This document shows, in pieces, positions 37,427 to 45,416 of a DNA stretch of 64,000 bases (position 1 is the stretch's first letter; the number at the start of each line of letters is the position of its first letter). The notes below the pieces were generated by a model. The model had not been told where the DNA came from. It was given only the letters and a program-made list of their open reading frames with translations, and did no database searches. Where the stretch lies: contig NC_019678.1 of NCBI RefSeq assembly GCF_000316665.1, positions 7,411,001 to 7,475,000 of the forward strand, written 5' to 3'. Source of the DNA: Rivularia sp. PCC 7116. GTDB lineage: Bacteria > Cyanobacteriota > Cyanobacteriia > Cyanobacteriales > Nostocaceae. The position numbers were made by a program, and so were the translations under genes.

Positions 37427-38394
37427 AAGCTTTAGTTACAGGTGCCAATGGGTTTACAGGTTCGCACTTAGTAAAAGCGCTAGTGCAGCGCGGCGATTCG
37501 GTTGTTGGACTAGTTAGGAAATCCAGCGATTTATCTCGATTAGAAGATACAGAAATACAGTTAGTTACGGGGGATATCACAGATCGCAAGGCGTTACGAG
37601 AAGCCATGCAAGGTGTTGATACCGTGTTTCATACAGCAGCTTTTGTCGAACTGGGTTTAGTTGATGCTGAGAAAATGGAACGGGTAAATGTTGAAGGAAC
37701 CCAGGCTGTTTTAGAAATTGCTAAAGAAATGGAAATTTCTAAAATGGTTTATTGCAGCACCATTGGCATTTATGGGGATACTCAAGGCGAGGTAATAGAT
37801 GAAACCTTTGAAAGAACTCAAGAAGACTTTTCTTCTGCCTACGACAGCACTAAATACGAAGCACAGCAACTAGTTGACAATTATGCCGTAATTGGTTTAC
37901 CCGTAGTTAGCGTCATGCCATCTGGTATATATGGTCCTGACGATCCTCATTTTGGTCCTGTATTTAAACTATTTTTGCAAGGAAAATTAAAACTCTGGGT
38001 TGGAGGCGATCGCATTACCGGAATAGTTCATGTAGATGACTTGGTAAACGCGATGATATTGGCAGCTGAAAAAGGCGAACGAGGAGAACATTTTATAATT
38101 TCTGCTGGGGAACTTCCTTTGCGGGAAATGTTTGAAATAATCAGCGAGCAAACGGGTGTTTCCACACCTGCGGAAGTTCCGCAACCAATAGCAAGGTTAG
38201 TAGGTAATGTTCTTGACCCTATAGGAAAAGTTTTATCCTGGAATCCACCTATCGGCAAAGAAAGAATACATTATATCTACGACCGCTGTGTGCGAGTTGA
38301 TGCCAGCAAAGCCCGCGAAAAACTAGGTTGGGAACCTCGTTCGGTGCCTGAGATATTAGAGGAAATTGTTACACATCTACAGACCCAAAATTGA
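37423..38394 (+). CDS. Extended SDR, NAD(P)-dependent epimerase/dehydratase (CerR/HpnA-like)
   Basis: 323 aa. Rossmann motif TGANGFTGSHL (G7xxG10xxG13), then DVTD-like GDITDRKAL, HTAAFVELG, the catalytic CSTIGIYGD and Y140-x3-K144 (AYDSTKYEAQQ), and MPSGIYGPDD. The C-terminal half (WVGGDRITGIVHVDDLVNAMILAAEKG) is that of lipid-modifying SDRs such as HpnA, 3-beta-HSD-like enzymes and the Caulobacter ceramide reductase CerR. It overlaps the GNAT gene by 4 nt. In the proposed pathway it would reduce the 3-keto group made by the alpha-oxoamine synthase. Sugar epimerase activity is less likely in this context. Confidence 0.85.
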   Translation: MKALVTGANGFTGSHLVKALVQRGDSVVGLVRKSSDLSRLEDTEIQLVTGDITDRKALREAMQGVDTVFHTAAFVELGLVDAEKMERVNVEGTQAVLEIAKEMEISKMVYCSTIGIYGDTQGEVIDETFERTQEDFSSAYDSTKYEAQQLVDNYAVIGLPVVSVMPSGIYGPDDPHFGPVFKLFLQGKLKLWVGGDRITGIVHVDDLVNAMILAAEKGERGEHFIISAGELPLREMFEIISEQTGVSTPAEVPQPIARLVGNVLDPIGKVLSWNPPIGKERIHYIYDRCVRVDASKAREKLGWEPRSVPEILEEIVTHLQTQN

Positions 38395-38595
38395 TTTTAA
38401 TTTTATCTTTAGGGATAGGAAATCTTAATCTATCTCAGATTCACGTTATCTGGTAACTGATTACCGATAACTGATAATTGCTAAGTGTGAATGCAACATC
38501 TTAAACAATCTAACGTCCCTAAGTAATGTTGTACGCAATTATCATCGCGAGAAATTGTTACGATAAATTACGAGATTAATCCTTCAAAAGTTTAT

Positions 38596-39105
38596 ATGAA
38601 TCCTGTGTTATTAAGTGCTTCAACAGCAATAATTTGTTTCCTGATTGCCTTCGTACTGGCGAGCCTAGTAGAATATTGGCTGCATCGTTTGATGCACGTT
38701 AACCGTAAGATTGGCGAACGTCATCGCGATCATCATCGCCGTAACGAGGGGCAAGGTGTAGTCTGGGAATTCCGCGATTATGTAGTTGGCAGTTCCTTAG
38801 TGATGGTTGTCATGTTCTTCTTTTCCTGGGATGCCGGTTTAGGTTGGTTCCTCGGTAGTTTAAGTTATGCAGCTTTTTCTGCATACGCACATCAGCTACA
38901 GCATGAAAATCCTACCAAGTGTTTCTGGATGGAAATGCCGGTGCATTACGTACATCATAAATACGGGATGTGGGAGCATAACTTTGGCTTGGCTGTAGAT
39001 TGGTGGGATCATGTTTTCGGTACTTATAAGCCTGTTGAAGAATGGATGGGTGAAAAAGAAATAGCGCTATCCCAACGCGGTTATTTACAGTTGAAGTGGT
39101 GGTAA
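38596..39105 (+). CDS. Fatty acid hydroxylase / sterol desaturase superfamily protein
   Basis: 169 aa, the short bacterial form. The histidine clusters of the di-iron hydroxylase superfamily are all visible: EYWLHRLMH, ERHRDHHRR, YAHQLQHENP and HYVHHKYGMWEHNFG with WWDHVFGTY. About three to four membrane helices surround them. Superfamily members hydroxylate sterols, carotenoids (CrtZ/CrtR-like), fatty acyl groups or the C4 of sphinganine (SUR2). Placement 200 bases after the SDR, same strand, suggests hydroxylation of the lipid made by the cluster. A beta-carotene hydroxylase role is an alternative. The CRISPR leader region starts just downstream. Confidence 0.83.
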   Translation: MNPVLLSASTAIICFLIAFVLASLVEYWLHRLMHVNRKIGERHRDHHRRNEGQGVVWEFRDYVVGSSLVMVVMFFFSWDAGLGWFLGSLSYAAFSAYAHQLQHENPTKCFWMEMPVHYVHHKYGMWEHNFGLAVDWWDHVFGTYKPVEEWMGEKEIALSQRGYLQLKWW

Positions 39106-39112
39106 GATTATT

Positions 39113-39339
39113 TTCGCGGATGGTAAGGTGTTGAAAAATAGGTTGAGAAAATAATCGCTGAATCCTACTCTGAGTAAGGCTTTGAAGCTTTCTATCACCT
39201 CTACCCATCCGCGAACCTTGCATAGACTGGGTTTCAGCCATTTTCCACCTTCTCTATTTCATTTTGATATGATAATATTAGGTCATCCGCGAAACCGAAC
39301 CTTGAAAACTACATATTTAAAGGCTTTCAGATGCCCGCA
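39113..39339 (+). promoter_or_regulatory. Probable CRISPR leader region
   Basis: The stretch before the first repeat is AT-rich and carries TTCGCGGATGG (39113-39123), its exact inverse CCATCCGCGAA (39205-39215), and again ATCCGCGAA (39285-39293). GCGAACCTTG (39211) is echoed by CGAACCTTG (39296). The repeat at the far end of the array is the mutated one, which also places the leader here. Confidence 0.55.
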
Positions 39340-40660
39340 GTTGAAATAACCTCTAATCCCTATTAGGGATTGAAACCCAAGTCTTAGTAATTACAGCCAT
39401 TTTGATTTTTTGTTGAAATAACCTCTAATCCCTATTAGGGATTGAAACCTACCACGCATGATTGCGGATTTTAACACAGCTTGTTGAAATAACCTCTAAT
39501 CCCTATTAGGGATTGAAACAGAAAAATATTTAAGCTATTCGAGGCTGAATTTTCGTTGAAATAACCTCTAATCCCTATTAGGGATTGAAACTTATAACCT
39601 TTGCTTGTTTGCTCAAGTACTAAAGTTGAAATAACCTCTAATCCCTATTAGGGATTGAAACCAGAGCTTTCAACTGCCTGCATAGGTTCAGAAGTTGTTG
39701 AAATAACCTCTAATCCCTATTAGGGATTGAAACCAGGATTATTCCCAGGCTTTCTCATAGTCACTAAGTTGAAATAACCTCTAATCCCTATTAGGGATTG
39801 AAACGAAAAGTCCTGCCCAGTATACTTGGGACAGTATCGTTGAAATAACCTCTAATCCCTATTAGGGATTGAAACTTAAGATTGAAGCGGTACGCTACTT
39901 TGTTACTAAGTTGAAATAACCTCTAATCCCTATTAGGGATTGAAACTTAGAACCCGTTGCCGCTTAACCCTCACTCCCAACGTTGAAATAACCTCTAATC
40001 CCTATTAGGGATTGAAACACTCTGATTCTTGCGGGCTCAAAAACTCTTTCCGTTGAAATAACCTCTAATCCCTATTAGGGATTGAAACAAATTACTTTTC
40101 TACACAGGTGCTAGACCTTCAGGTTGAAATAACCTCTAATCCCTATTAGGGATTGAAACGTGGGGTGAGTACTTCTAAAACATTCACCACATCTGTTGAA
40201 ATAACCTCTAATCCCTATTAGGGATTGAAACTTTTAGCTTTAGATAATGAATCGATGGCTAAAAAGGTTGAAATAACCTCTAATCCCTATTAGGGATTGA
40301 AACGTCGCTGCAAATTTCTCTAATCCGGCAACGAATTGTTGAAATAACCTCTAATCCCTATTAGGGATTGAAACTATTTGTTAGCATCAATATATCACAC
40401 CTGTAGATGTTGAAATAACCTCTAATCCCTATTAGGGATTGAAACAAAATTTCTACCTAAAGAGCTATTTGTTGCTATCTGTTGAAATAACCTCTAATCC
40501 CTATTAGGGATTGAAACCACTTCTTGAGCAAACATTTGGCGATTCACTTTAGTTGAAATAACCTCTAATCCCTATTAGGGATTGAAACGTTTCCGCTTCG
40601 ACTCCCGTACAGCCTCAGCTTCCGTTGAAATAGCCTCTAATCCCTATTAGGGATTGAAAC
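39340..40660 (+). CRISPR. CRISPR array, 19 repeats of 37 bp and 18 spacers
   Basis: Repeats start at 39340, 39412, 39483, 39555, 39625, 39697, 39768, 39839, 39910, 39982, 40052, 40123, 40195, 40267, 40338, 40409, 40481, 40552 and 40624. The unit opens GTTGAAATAACC, has the inner inverted repeat AATCCC-TATTA-GGGATT and ends in the common ATTGAAAC handle. Spacers are 33-35 bp and all different. Only the last repeat differs (AATAGCC for AATAACC), so transcription is probably left to right. No cas gene lies within the window on either side, so the effector complex acts from elsewhere; a subtype cannot be assigned, though this repeat form is usual for type I-D/III systems of cyanobacteria. Confidence 0.98.
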
Positions 40661-41167
40661 TTATAATACAAACTTTAGATGGGATTCTAATATCATTCAT
40701 TATTTACCGTGAAAAGGTTCTAGTTGAAACATGTTTTACACTGTTCTTAAGACAGCCTTGGAATAAATTCCCAGGCTCAAATACAAAGTCTGATAAATCA
40801 GACTGAGCATAGCTTTTAGTGAGTTTCAACGTACTTTGTATATTAGTCTTGAAATTAATTTCTCTGCGAGAAAGCCTCCAGCTTGCAAGGTGGATATTTA
40901 GAATTAACGACAATGGTGCAAGATGTCAGCACCTAATTAGCAGCGTTACGCTTTAGCGTCAAGCTCCGCTTATCGCTACAACTAAATATGAAGCTTATAC
41001 ATTTTTTGTTCGGCTATAAGCCTTATTATTTGGGGCTTTTTAAATAATGTGTAAGTTGACAAATTTAAACGACTTTTGCTATTGCTTTGGAATTGATTCT
41101 AAAGCGATTGTAATGGCTAATCAAAAGAAACCAATTAAATTCTGACTATTGGCTATTAGGCAATTAT
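40661..41167. other. Gene-free stretch after the CRISPR array
   Basis: Contains MITE copy 2 (40731-40924), a GCGTTACGCTTTAGCG element (about 40942-40957) and a small AAGCC...GGCTTTTT hairpin (about 41019-41042). No gene is seen. Confidence 0.6.
40731..40924 (-). mobile_element. MITE-like element, copy 2 (inverted, diverged)
   Basis: One terminus is the perfect AATGGTGCAAGAT (40912-40924), as in copy 1. The other is degenerate (ATGTTTTACACTGTT at 40731). The inner blocks match copy 1 in reverse, including AGTCTGATAAATCAGACT (about 40787) and AACGTACTTTGTAT. It lies 70 bases past the CRISPR array. Confidence 0.6.
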
Positions 41168-42079
41168 TTACTTATCCAAAATAAAATCAGCAACTGGCTT
41201 ATTTTTTTCAATTGAATTAATATCTGGAACGCTTAATAAAACCGAACGCTGAGTAAATTGCTTGTCTTTGATTCGTCTTTCTACGCGACTGGGAATGCCG
41301 TAACCGTATACAATATGTCCTTGCCCTGCTAATACAACTACCTGGTGGTTTTGATTTGCTTTAATAAATTGGGCAATAGTATCAGCCATTGTTTCATCCC
41401 ACAAAACTTGAGCTAGAAAAAAGCGATTTGCACTATCGCTGTTACCATGCCCCGCGCTTTGATGTTGTTCAAATGCTTTCAAAACCATTTGACGGTATGG
41501 GATGTTATCTAGATTAATTTCAGTAACAGGTGGAATCCATTTTTTGTCGGCATCCGTAAGTTTTTCTATGCCTTCTTTGGCAACTTTACGGCTAATTTCT
41601 CTAGGAGTATTTAAAGCTAAAACGGGTATTTTCTTTTCTTTTGCAAATCTTAAAATAGGGGCGTATAGCTCCCAATCAAAACCCCAACGCTCTTTGTATT
41701 CGCTTTTAGTTACTAATTCTGCTTCTGTAATTTTGCCTGCAATATATTGATCCAAAACTTCTTGAAATGGGCGTTGAAACATTTCCATTCCAATAGCAAT
41801 TTTTTTATTGTTCTTATATAATTGTTGGATAACTTTTAATTGGTTTTGATGGTCTTTGGAACTGTCGTGGGTTTCTCCTAAATATACGACATCAGCCTTT
41901 TTTAGATCGGCTAACATACCCTCTAAATTATCAACACATTGACTTTCAGAAAATTGAGCCGCACAAGAATTAGTTGTAGGTTCGGCGTAGCTTGAGCAAG
42001 AAAATAGAAAAAATATTCCTACTGATAAAGCAAAAAGTTTTGCAATTGGAGAATCAAGCCTATTAAAGTGTTTCTTCAT
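41168..42079 (-). CDS. ChaN-family lipoprotein
   Basis: 303 aa. The N terminus is a lipoprotein signal (LSVGIFFLFSC, lipidated Cys near residue 29). The ChaN-like heme/iron-binding domain follows: DVVYLGETHDSSKDH, IGMEMFQRPFQEVLDQYIAG, ERWGFDWELYAPILRFAKEKKIPVLALNTP, RFFLAQVLWDETMADTI and VVLAGQGHIVYGYGIPSRV. In Campylobacter, ChaN binds heme cofacially; in cyanobacteria and plants related proteins are uncharacterised or linked to RETICULATA/tetrapyrrole processes. It lies 14 bases downstream of the 95-aa gene, on the same strand, and near chlG. Confidence 0.85.
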   Translation of the reverse strand: MKKHFNRLDSPIAKLFALSVGIFFLFSCSSYAEPTTNSCAAQFSESQCVDNLEGMLADLKKADVVYLGETHDSSKDHQNQLKVIQQLYKNNKKIAIGMEMFQRPFQEVLDQYIAGKITEAELVTKSEYKERWGFDWELYAPILRFAKEKKIPVLALNTPREISRKVAKEGIEKLTDADKKWIPPVTEINLDNIPYRQMVLKAFEQHQSAGHGNSDSANRFFLAQVLWDETMADTIAQFIKANQNHQVVVLAGQGHIVYGYGIPSRVERRIKDKQFTQRSVLLSVPDINSIEKNKPVADFILDK

Positions 42080-42093
42080 TTACCATTCATATA

Positions 42094-42381
42094 CTAATAA
42101 AGCATAGGATTAGTTTTTGGTTGATAATCCATACATTCTATTGCTTCTTCAGTGTTAGCCATTGAAGGATTGACAGTACATTTTAAGCGATAGTCGTCAG
42201 TAAAATATTGACAGCCCGAACACGGTATTTGATGCATTTGCTTTGCTGTATTGACGCTATCTCTGGCGGCAGTCCACATGCTCCAGCCGACTAAAATAAT
42301 TAGTGACCAAGCACATACAAAGCAAATAGGCACTAAAAAGGGCCCGATCGCATTAACTAAGTAATAAAGCATTTGAAACAC
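42094..42381 (-). CDS. Small membrane protein with Cys pairs, unknown function
   Basis: 95 aa. One long hydrophobic segment at residues 9-36 (AIGPFLVPICFVCAWSLIILVGWSMW), then a soluble part with PCSGCQYF, LKCTVNP and ECMDYQP. The Cys spacing (CxxC, C, C) could bind a metal. I do not recognise a named family. It sits directly upstream of the ChaN-like gene (14-base gap), so they are probably co-transcribed, perhaps also with chlG further upstream. Confidence 0.7.
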   Translation of the reverse strand: MFQMLYYLVNAIGPFLVPICFVCAWSLIILVGWSMWTAARDSVNTAKQMHQIPCSGCQYFTDDYRLKCTVNPSMANTEEAIECMDYQPKTNPMLY

Positions 42382-42385
42382 GACT

Positions 42386-42424
42386 TCAAGGTCAAAGGTT
42401 AGAGGTTGAAGGTCAAAGGTTAGA
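42386..42424. repeat. Heptamer repeat run (GGTCAAA / GGTTAGA)
   Basis: Repeated AAGGTCA/AAGGTTA units in the gap between chlG and the small membrane protein, followed by AACTGGT units at about 42477-42497. Confidence 0.65.
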
Positions 42425-42498
42425 ATTAATCTTTATCAACTATTACCAGTTAACTGTTGAACCCAAAGGTTAGCTGCTAACTGGTAACTGGTAACTGA

Positions 42499-43488
42499 TT
42501 AAACCGCAGAATGACCGAGTGCAATACCCGCTACTAACATTCCTAAAACTAGGAATGGTTGGGCACTAGCTTGGTATTTTACATCGTTTTTTAATGGGTC
42601 GCGCAGGAAATACATATCTTGCAATGTAATTTGAGGAATCACTAACAAAAGTAGTATTGCGGCGTACAAATTTTGATGCAGATAGATTAAATATGCTGCG
42701 ATCGCGACTTGAAAAATGTCAATCATTCCGGCGCAAATCCAAGCTGCTTTTTCGACTCCGAAGACAACTGGTAAAGACTTTAAGCCAAATTGCTTGTCAC
42801 CTTCTACGCTCTTAAAATCGTTAACTATGGCAATTCCTAAGCCAGCCAAACTATATACAACGGTGAAAACTACCACTTTCCAATTGAGTTCGCCGAATAA
42901 TGCATGACCCGTACACCAAGGGAAAGCAATGTAGCTAGCGCCAAGAGCATAACCGCCTAACCAACCGTTCTGCTTGAGTTTTAGAGGTGGAGCAGAATAA
43001 ATGTAAGCAATTAAAACGCCTAATACCGCGATAACTGAAATAGTAGGAAATTCATTTCCAGCCCATCGATCTAAAGCAACAGCTAACCCTAAACCGGCAA
43101 TCATTAATACCCAGATTTGCGTAATTACCTGGGGTAAAGGAATTGCTCCGGAAGGAATCGGGCGATAGGGTTCGTTGACAGCATCAATTTCGCGGTCGTA
43201 ATATTCGTTTAAAGTTTGGGTATAACCCGCTAAAATTGGACCAGCAAGCAACATGCAAGCCGCCGACTTCAGAAAATTTTCCGTCTGCCAAGTGTAATTA
43301 CCTGAAGAAGCCGCGCCACAAACAACCCCCCAAATCAAGGGAATCCACGTAATAGGCTTCATTAACTGCAAGCGAATTTTCCATTTTGGAGAACTTTCAC
43401 CAGAAGCTGCGCCCTTCATTCCTAGCAACTGTCTGGTTTTGGCACTGCGATCGGCAGTTTCTGATTTTGGTTGAGTTGATTCAGACAT
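42499..43488 (-). CDS. chlG: Chlorophyll synthase ChlG
   Basis: 329 aa UbiA-superfamily prenyltransferase that attaches the phytyl or geranylgeranyl chain to chlorophyllide a in the thylakoid membrane. Eight or nine helices are visible. The Mg-diphosphate site TLNEYYDREIDAVNEPYRPIPSGAI holds the DRExD and the second motif SLAGLGIAIVNDFKSVEGDKQFG lies later. The segment WIPLIWGVVCGAASSG opens the core as in other ChlG proteins. The N-terminal ~35 residues are soluble. Start ATG 43488. ATTACC-type repeats precede it. Confidence 0.95.
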   Translation of the reverse strand: MSESTQPKSETADRSAKTRQLLGMKGAASGESSPKWKIRLQLMKPITWIPLIWGVVCGAASSGNYTWQTENFLKSAACMLLAGPILAGYTQTLNEYYDREIDAVNEPYRPIPSGAIPLPQVITQIWVLMIAGLGLAVALDRWAGNEFPTISVIAVLGVLIAYIYSAPPLKLKQNGWLGGYALGASYIAFPWCTGHALFGELNWKVVVFTVVYSLAGLGIAIVNDFKSVEGDKQFGLKSLPVVFGVEKAAWICAGMIDIFQVAIAAYLIYLHQNLYAAILLLLVIPQITLQDMYFLRDPLKNDVKYQASAQPFLVLGMLVAGIALGHSAV

Positions 43489-43499
43489 ATTTCATATAT

Positions 43500-43680
43500 T
43501 GGTAATTGGTAATTGGTAATTGGTAATTGGGCATTGGGCATCGGGAATCGCTAGAGGGAGTGAAATTGTTAATTATCAATTTCTCACTACTAACTTCATA
43601 ACTCTTAACTCCTAACTCTTAACTCCTAACTCTTAACTCCTAATTGCTAACTACCCATCCATTACCCATCACCCATTACC
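43500..43680. repeat. Heptamer repeat region (GGTAATT and TTAACTCC types)
   Basis: Four GGTAATT copies at about 43500-43530 and a longer run of CTAACTCTTAACTC units at about 43590-43650, then ACCCATT units. It fills the gap between chlG and the ArsA-like gene. Confidence 0.75.
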
Positions 43681-43684
43681 ATTT

Positions 43685-44785
43685 CTAAAACGAAATTATC
43701 AAATATTGGTTTTGAAATTTCGCGCCTGCTACGGGCTTACCACTCAAAGCGGGAGGTAGTAAGATATTCCTTCTTTGATCTCCTGCTTCTATGGTCACTT
43801 CCGGGCCATACTGAGTTAGTTTGACTTGTTTTTTGTCAAATCCTGGTAAAAATAACTTTACCTGACGAGCATTAACATCAATTTCAATAGGTTTGGGGGA
43901 AAGTAGTGTCTGTGCGGTAAAGTCCGGAACAGCATCCACCAAAGGCTGCCAATTACCTTCTTTAATATCTGGGATATTAGTTACTTGTAAAGGAGCAAAG
44001 TCTTCAGAGACATTTGAATTTCCATTGGGAGAAATAACAATAACGCCACCAATCGTTAAACCTACTTGTTGAGCACTTCCCCAAAGAAAACGGCTTGAAA
44101 CCACTTCGATGGGATCTGGAGTTGTCACTAAGAAAGCACTAAACTGCTGGGGATTGGCAAGAACTTTTTTACCTTTATCCAAGATATTGTTAGCTTGGTT
44201 AGTAGGTTGAGCAAAATTATCTGCCGTAGGATTAACGTTGAGAAAGGTGGAAATTAACGGTTGGATGAAAGGAGAATCAGAAATAGCCTTTCCCAAATCC
44301 GAATTGATGAACAATTGTCGGAAACGACGCACGTACCAACTGATTGATTCGGGCATTCCCAACATTCGTAAAGTATTTATATTTCCAGTACCGTTGTAAA
44401 CAATAACGTCATATTTGCCGCTCTCAAAATATTCGCGTATAGCATTAAGTGCCAAAGCGCCATCCATCCCAGGTAAGATAGATAACTCTTGACCGTATAC
44501 ATCTTTGAGAATAGGTGTTTTGAGATATTGCGCTTCCAGTTTCTTTACCTCTTCCCAATTGCGTTCTAATAACACGGAAGATTGAAACTGTACCGCTTGT
44601 AAATTAGCACCAATTTCTTGAGGATCGGGGCCTAAATAGGCACCCAACATAATGGGTAAAACGGGTTCGGCACCACCTGCCAAAAGAACCCGTTTTCCTT
44701 GGTTTGCCAGGGATTTAGCAGACGCGATCGCTATTTTAGTTCGAGCGGCGCTGCTTTCACCCAAAAAGGTCAATATCTGGGACAT
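43685..44785 (-). CDS. ArsA/Get3-like protein with C-terminal HSP20-like domain and degenerate P-loop
   Basis: 366 aa from the ATG at 44785 (MSQILTFLGE); the frame extends 11 codons further to a TTG. The N-terminal deviant Walker fold of the ArsA/TRC40 family is recognisable, but the P-loop reads GESSAARTKIA where active members have GKGGVGKT, so both conserved lysines are missing. The partner region PILKDVYGQELSILPGMDGALALNAI and YDVIVYNGTGNINTLRML is present. The last ~75 residues (IDVNARQVKLFLPGFDKKQVKLTQYGPEVTI) are the alpha-crystallin-like ArsA_HSP20 domain. ATP hydrolysis is doubtful; a chaperone or targeting role is inferred. Confidence 0.82.
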   Translation of the reverse strand: MSQILTFLGESSAARTKIAIASAKSLANQGKRVLLAGGAEPVLPIMLGAYLGPDPQEIGANLQAVQFQSSVLLERNWEEVKKLEAQYLKTPILKDVYGQELSILPGMDGALALNAIREYFESGKYDVIVYNGTGNINTLRMLGMPESISWYVRRFRQLFINSDLGKAISDSPFIQPLISTFLNVNPTADNFAQPTNQANNILDKGKKVLANPQQFSAFLVTTPDPIEVVSSRFLWGSAQQVGLTIGGVIVISPNGNSNVSEDFAPLQVTNIPDIKEGNWQPLVDAVPDFTAQTLLSPKPIEIDVNARQVKLFLPGFDKKQVKLTQYGPEVTIEAGDQRRNILLPPALSGKPVAGAKFQNQYLIISF

Positions 44786-44856
44786 TTTGTGAATTCCAAT
44801 TTCAGCCCTTACAATCAACTTCCAGTTAACAGCAGATTTCTTGAAGACGCTTCTGT

Positions 44857-45054
44857 CTATTGCACTACTTTTAGTTCATCTTCAAAAAACCAAGTGGCTG
44901 AATTGTCATCAAACTTTACTACGCAGCCAACACCCATACCATCAGTGATTTTAAAATCTTTGATAGTACCAACTTTTCCTAGCTTGTTAGATGTGCTTCC
45001 AGAAGATAAACGGTCGCGTAAACGAACTACCTTAACTTTTTGTCCTACTTCCAT
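44857..45054 (-). CDS. DUF2862-like small cyanobacterial protein
   Basis: 65 aa from the ATG at 45054 (MEVGQKVKVVRLRDRL). The compact beta-rich sequence with GKVGTIKDFKITDG, GCVVKFDDNSATWFFEDEL is SH3-like and matches my memory of DUF2862. The frame continues upstream to 45225, but that part translates heptamer repeats (GDWGLGIGDW, PITHHPLPIT) and should not be counted. Function unknown. Confidence 0.7.
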   Translation of the reverse strand: MEVGQKVKVVRLRDRLSSGSTSNKLGKVGTIKDFKITDGMGVGCVVKFDDNSATWFFEDELKVVQ

Positions 45055-45117
45055 GCCAAATGATAAATAATGAAATAAATGCACTAAACCAAGACTAAGT
45101 TTAGCTGAATTAGGGAC

Positions 45118-45213
45118 TTCTGGGAATTGGGTAATAGGTAATAGGTAATTGGTAATGGGTAATGGGTGATGGGTAATGGGTGATGTCCAATCCCCAATGC
45201 CCAATCCCCAATC
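45118..45213. repeat. Heptamer repeat region (GGTAATA / GGGTGAT types)
   Basis: About a dozen near-identical 7-mers (GGTAATA, GGTAATT, GGTAATG, GGTGATG), then CCCAATC units. Confidence 0.8.
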
Positions 45214-45416
45214 TTTCATAGCCAATTCGTTGTATGATTATTGAAAAATTTTGTTTGCGGAATATGGACAAAAGTAACTTCTATAACCATTAGTTAAAAA
45301 TATTTCCTGGAGACGGTTGTTTGTAAAGAAGAATGATTGAGGTTTTTAGCGCTTGTTGAACAAAAAATGACCGCTAATTGCTACTTGAGAACTGGTGTGT
45401 GAGGAATCAGAAACTT

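Noticed and set aside
38596-39105. Beta-carotene hydroxylase (CrtR/CrtZ) as primary call
   Set aside because: The superfamily motifs fit, but context is lipid biosynthesis and no carotenoid gene is near; kept only as an alternative.
40704-40913. 69-aa minus-strand frame after the CRISPR array
   Set aside because: It lies almost wholly within MITE copy 2 and has no protein-like features.
45055-45225. N-terminal extension of the DUF2862-like protein
   Set aside because: It translates the heptamer repeat block into low-complexity sequence (PITHHPLPIT); the ATG at 45054 begins the conserved domain.
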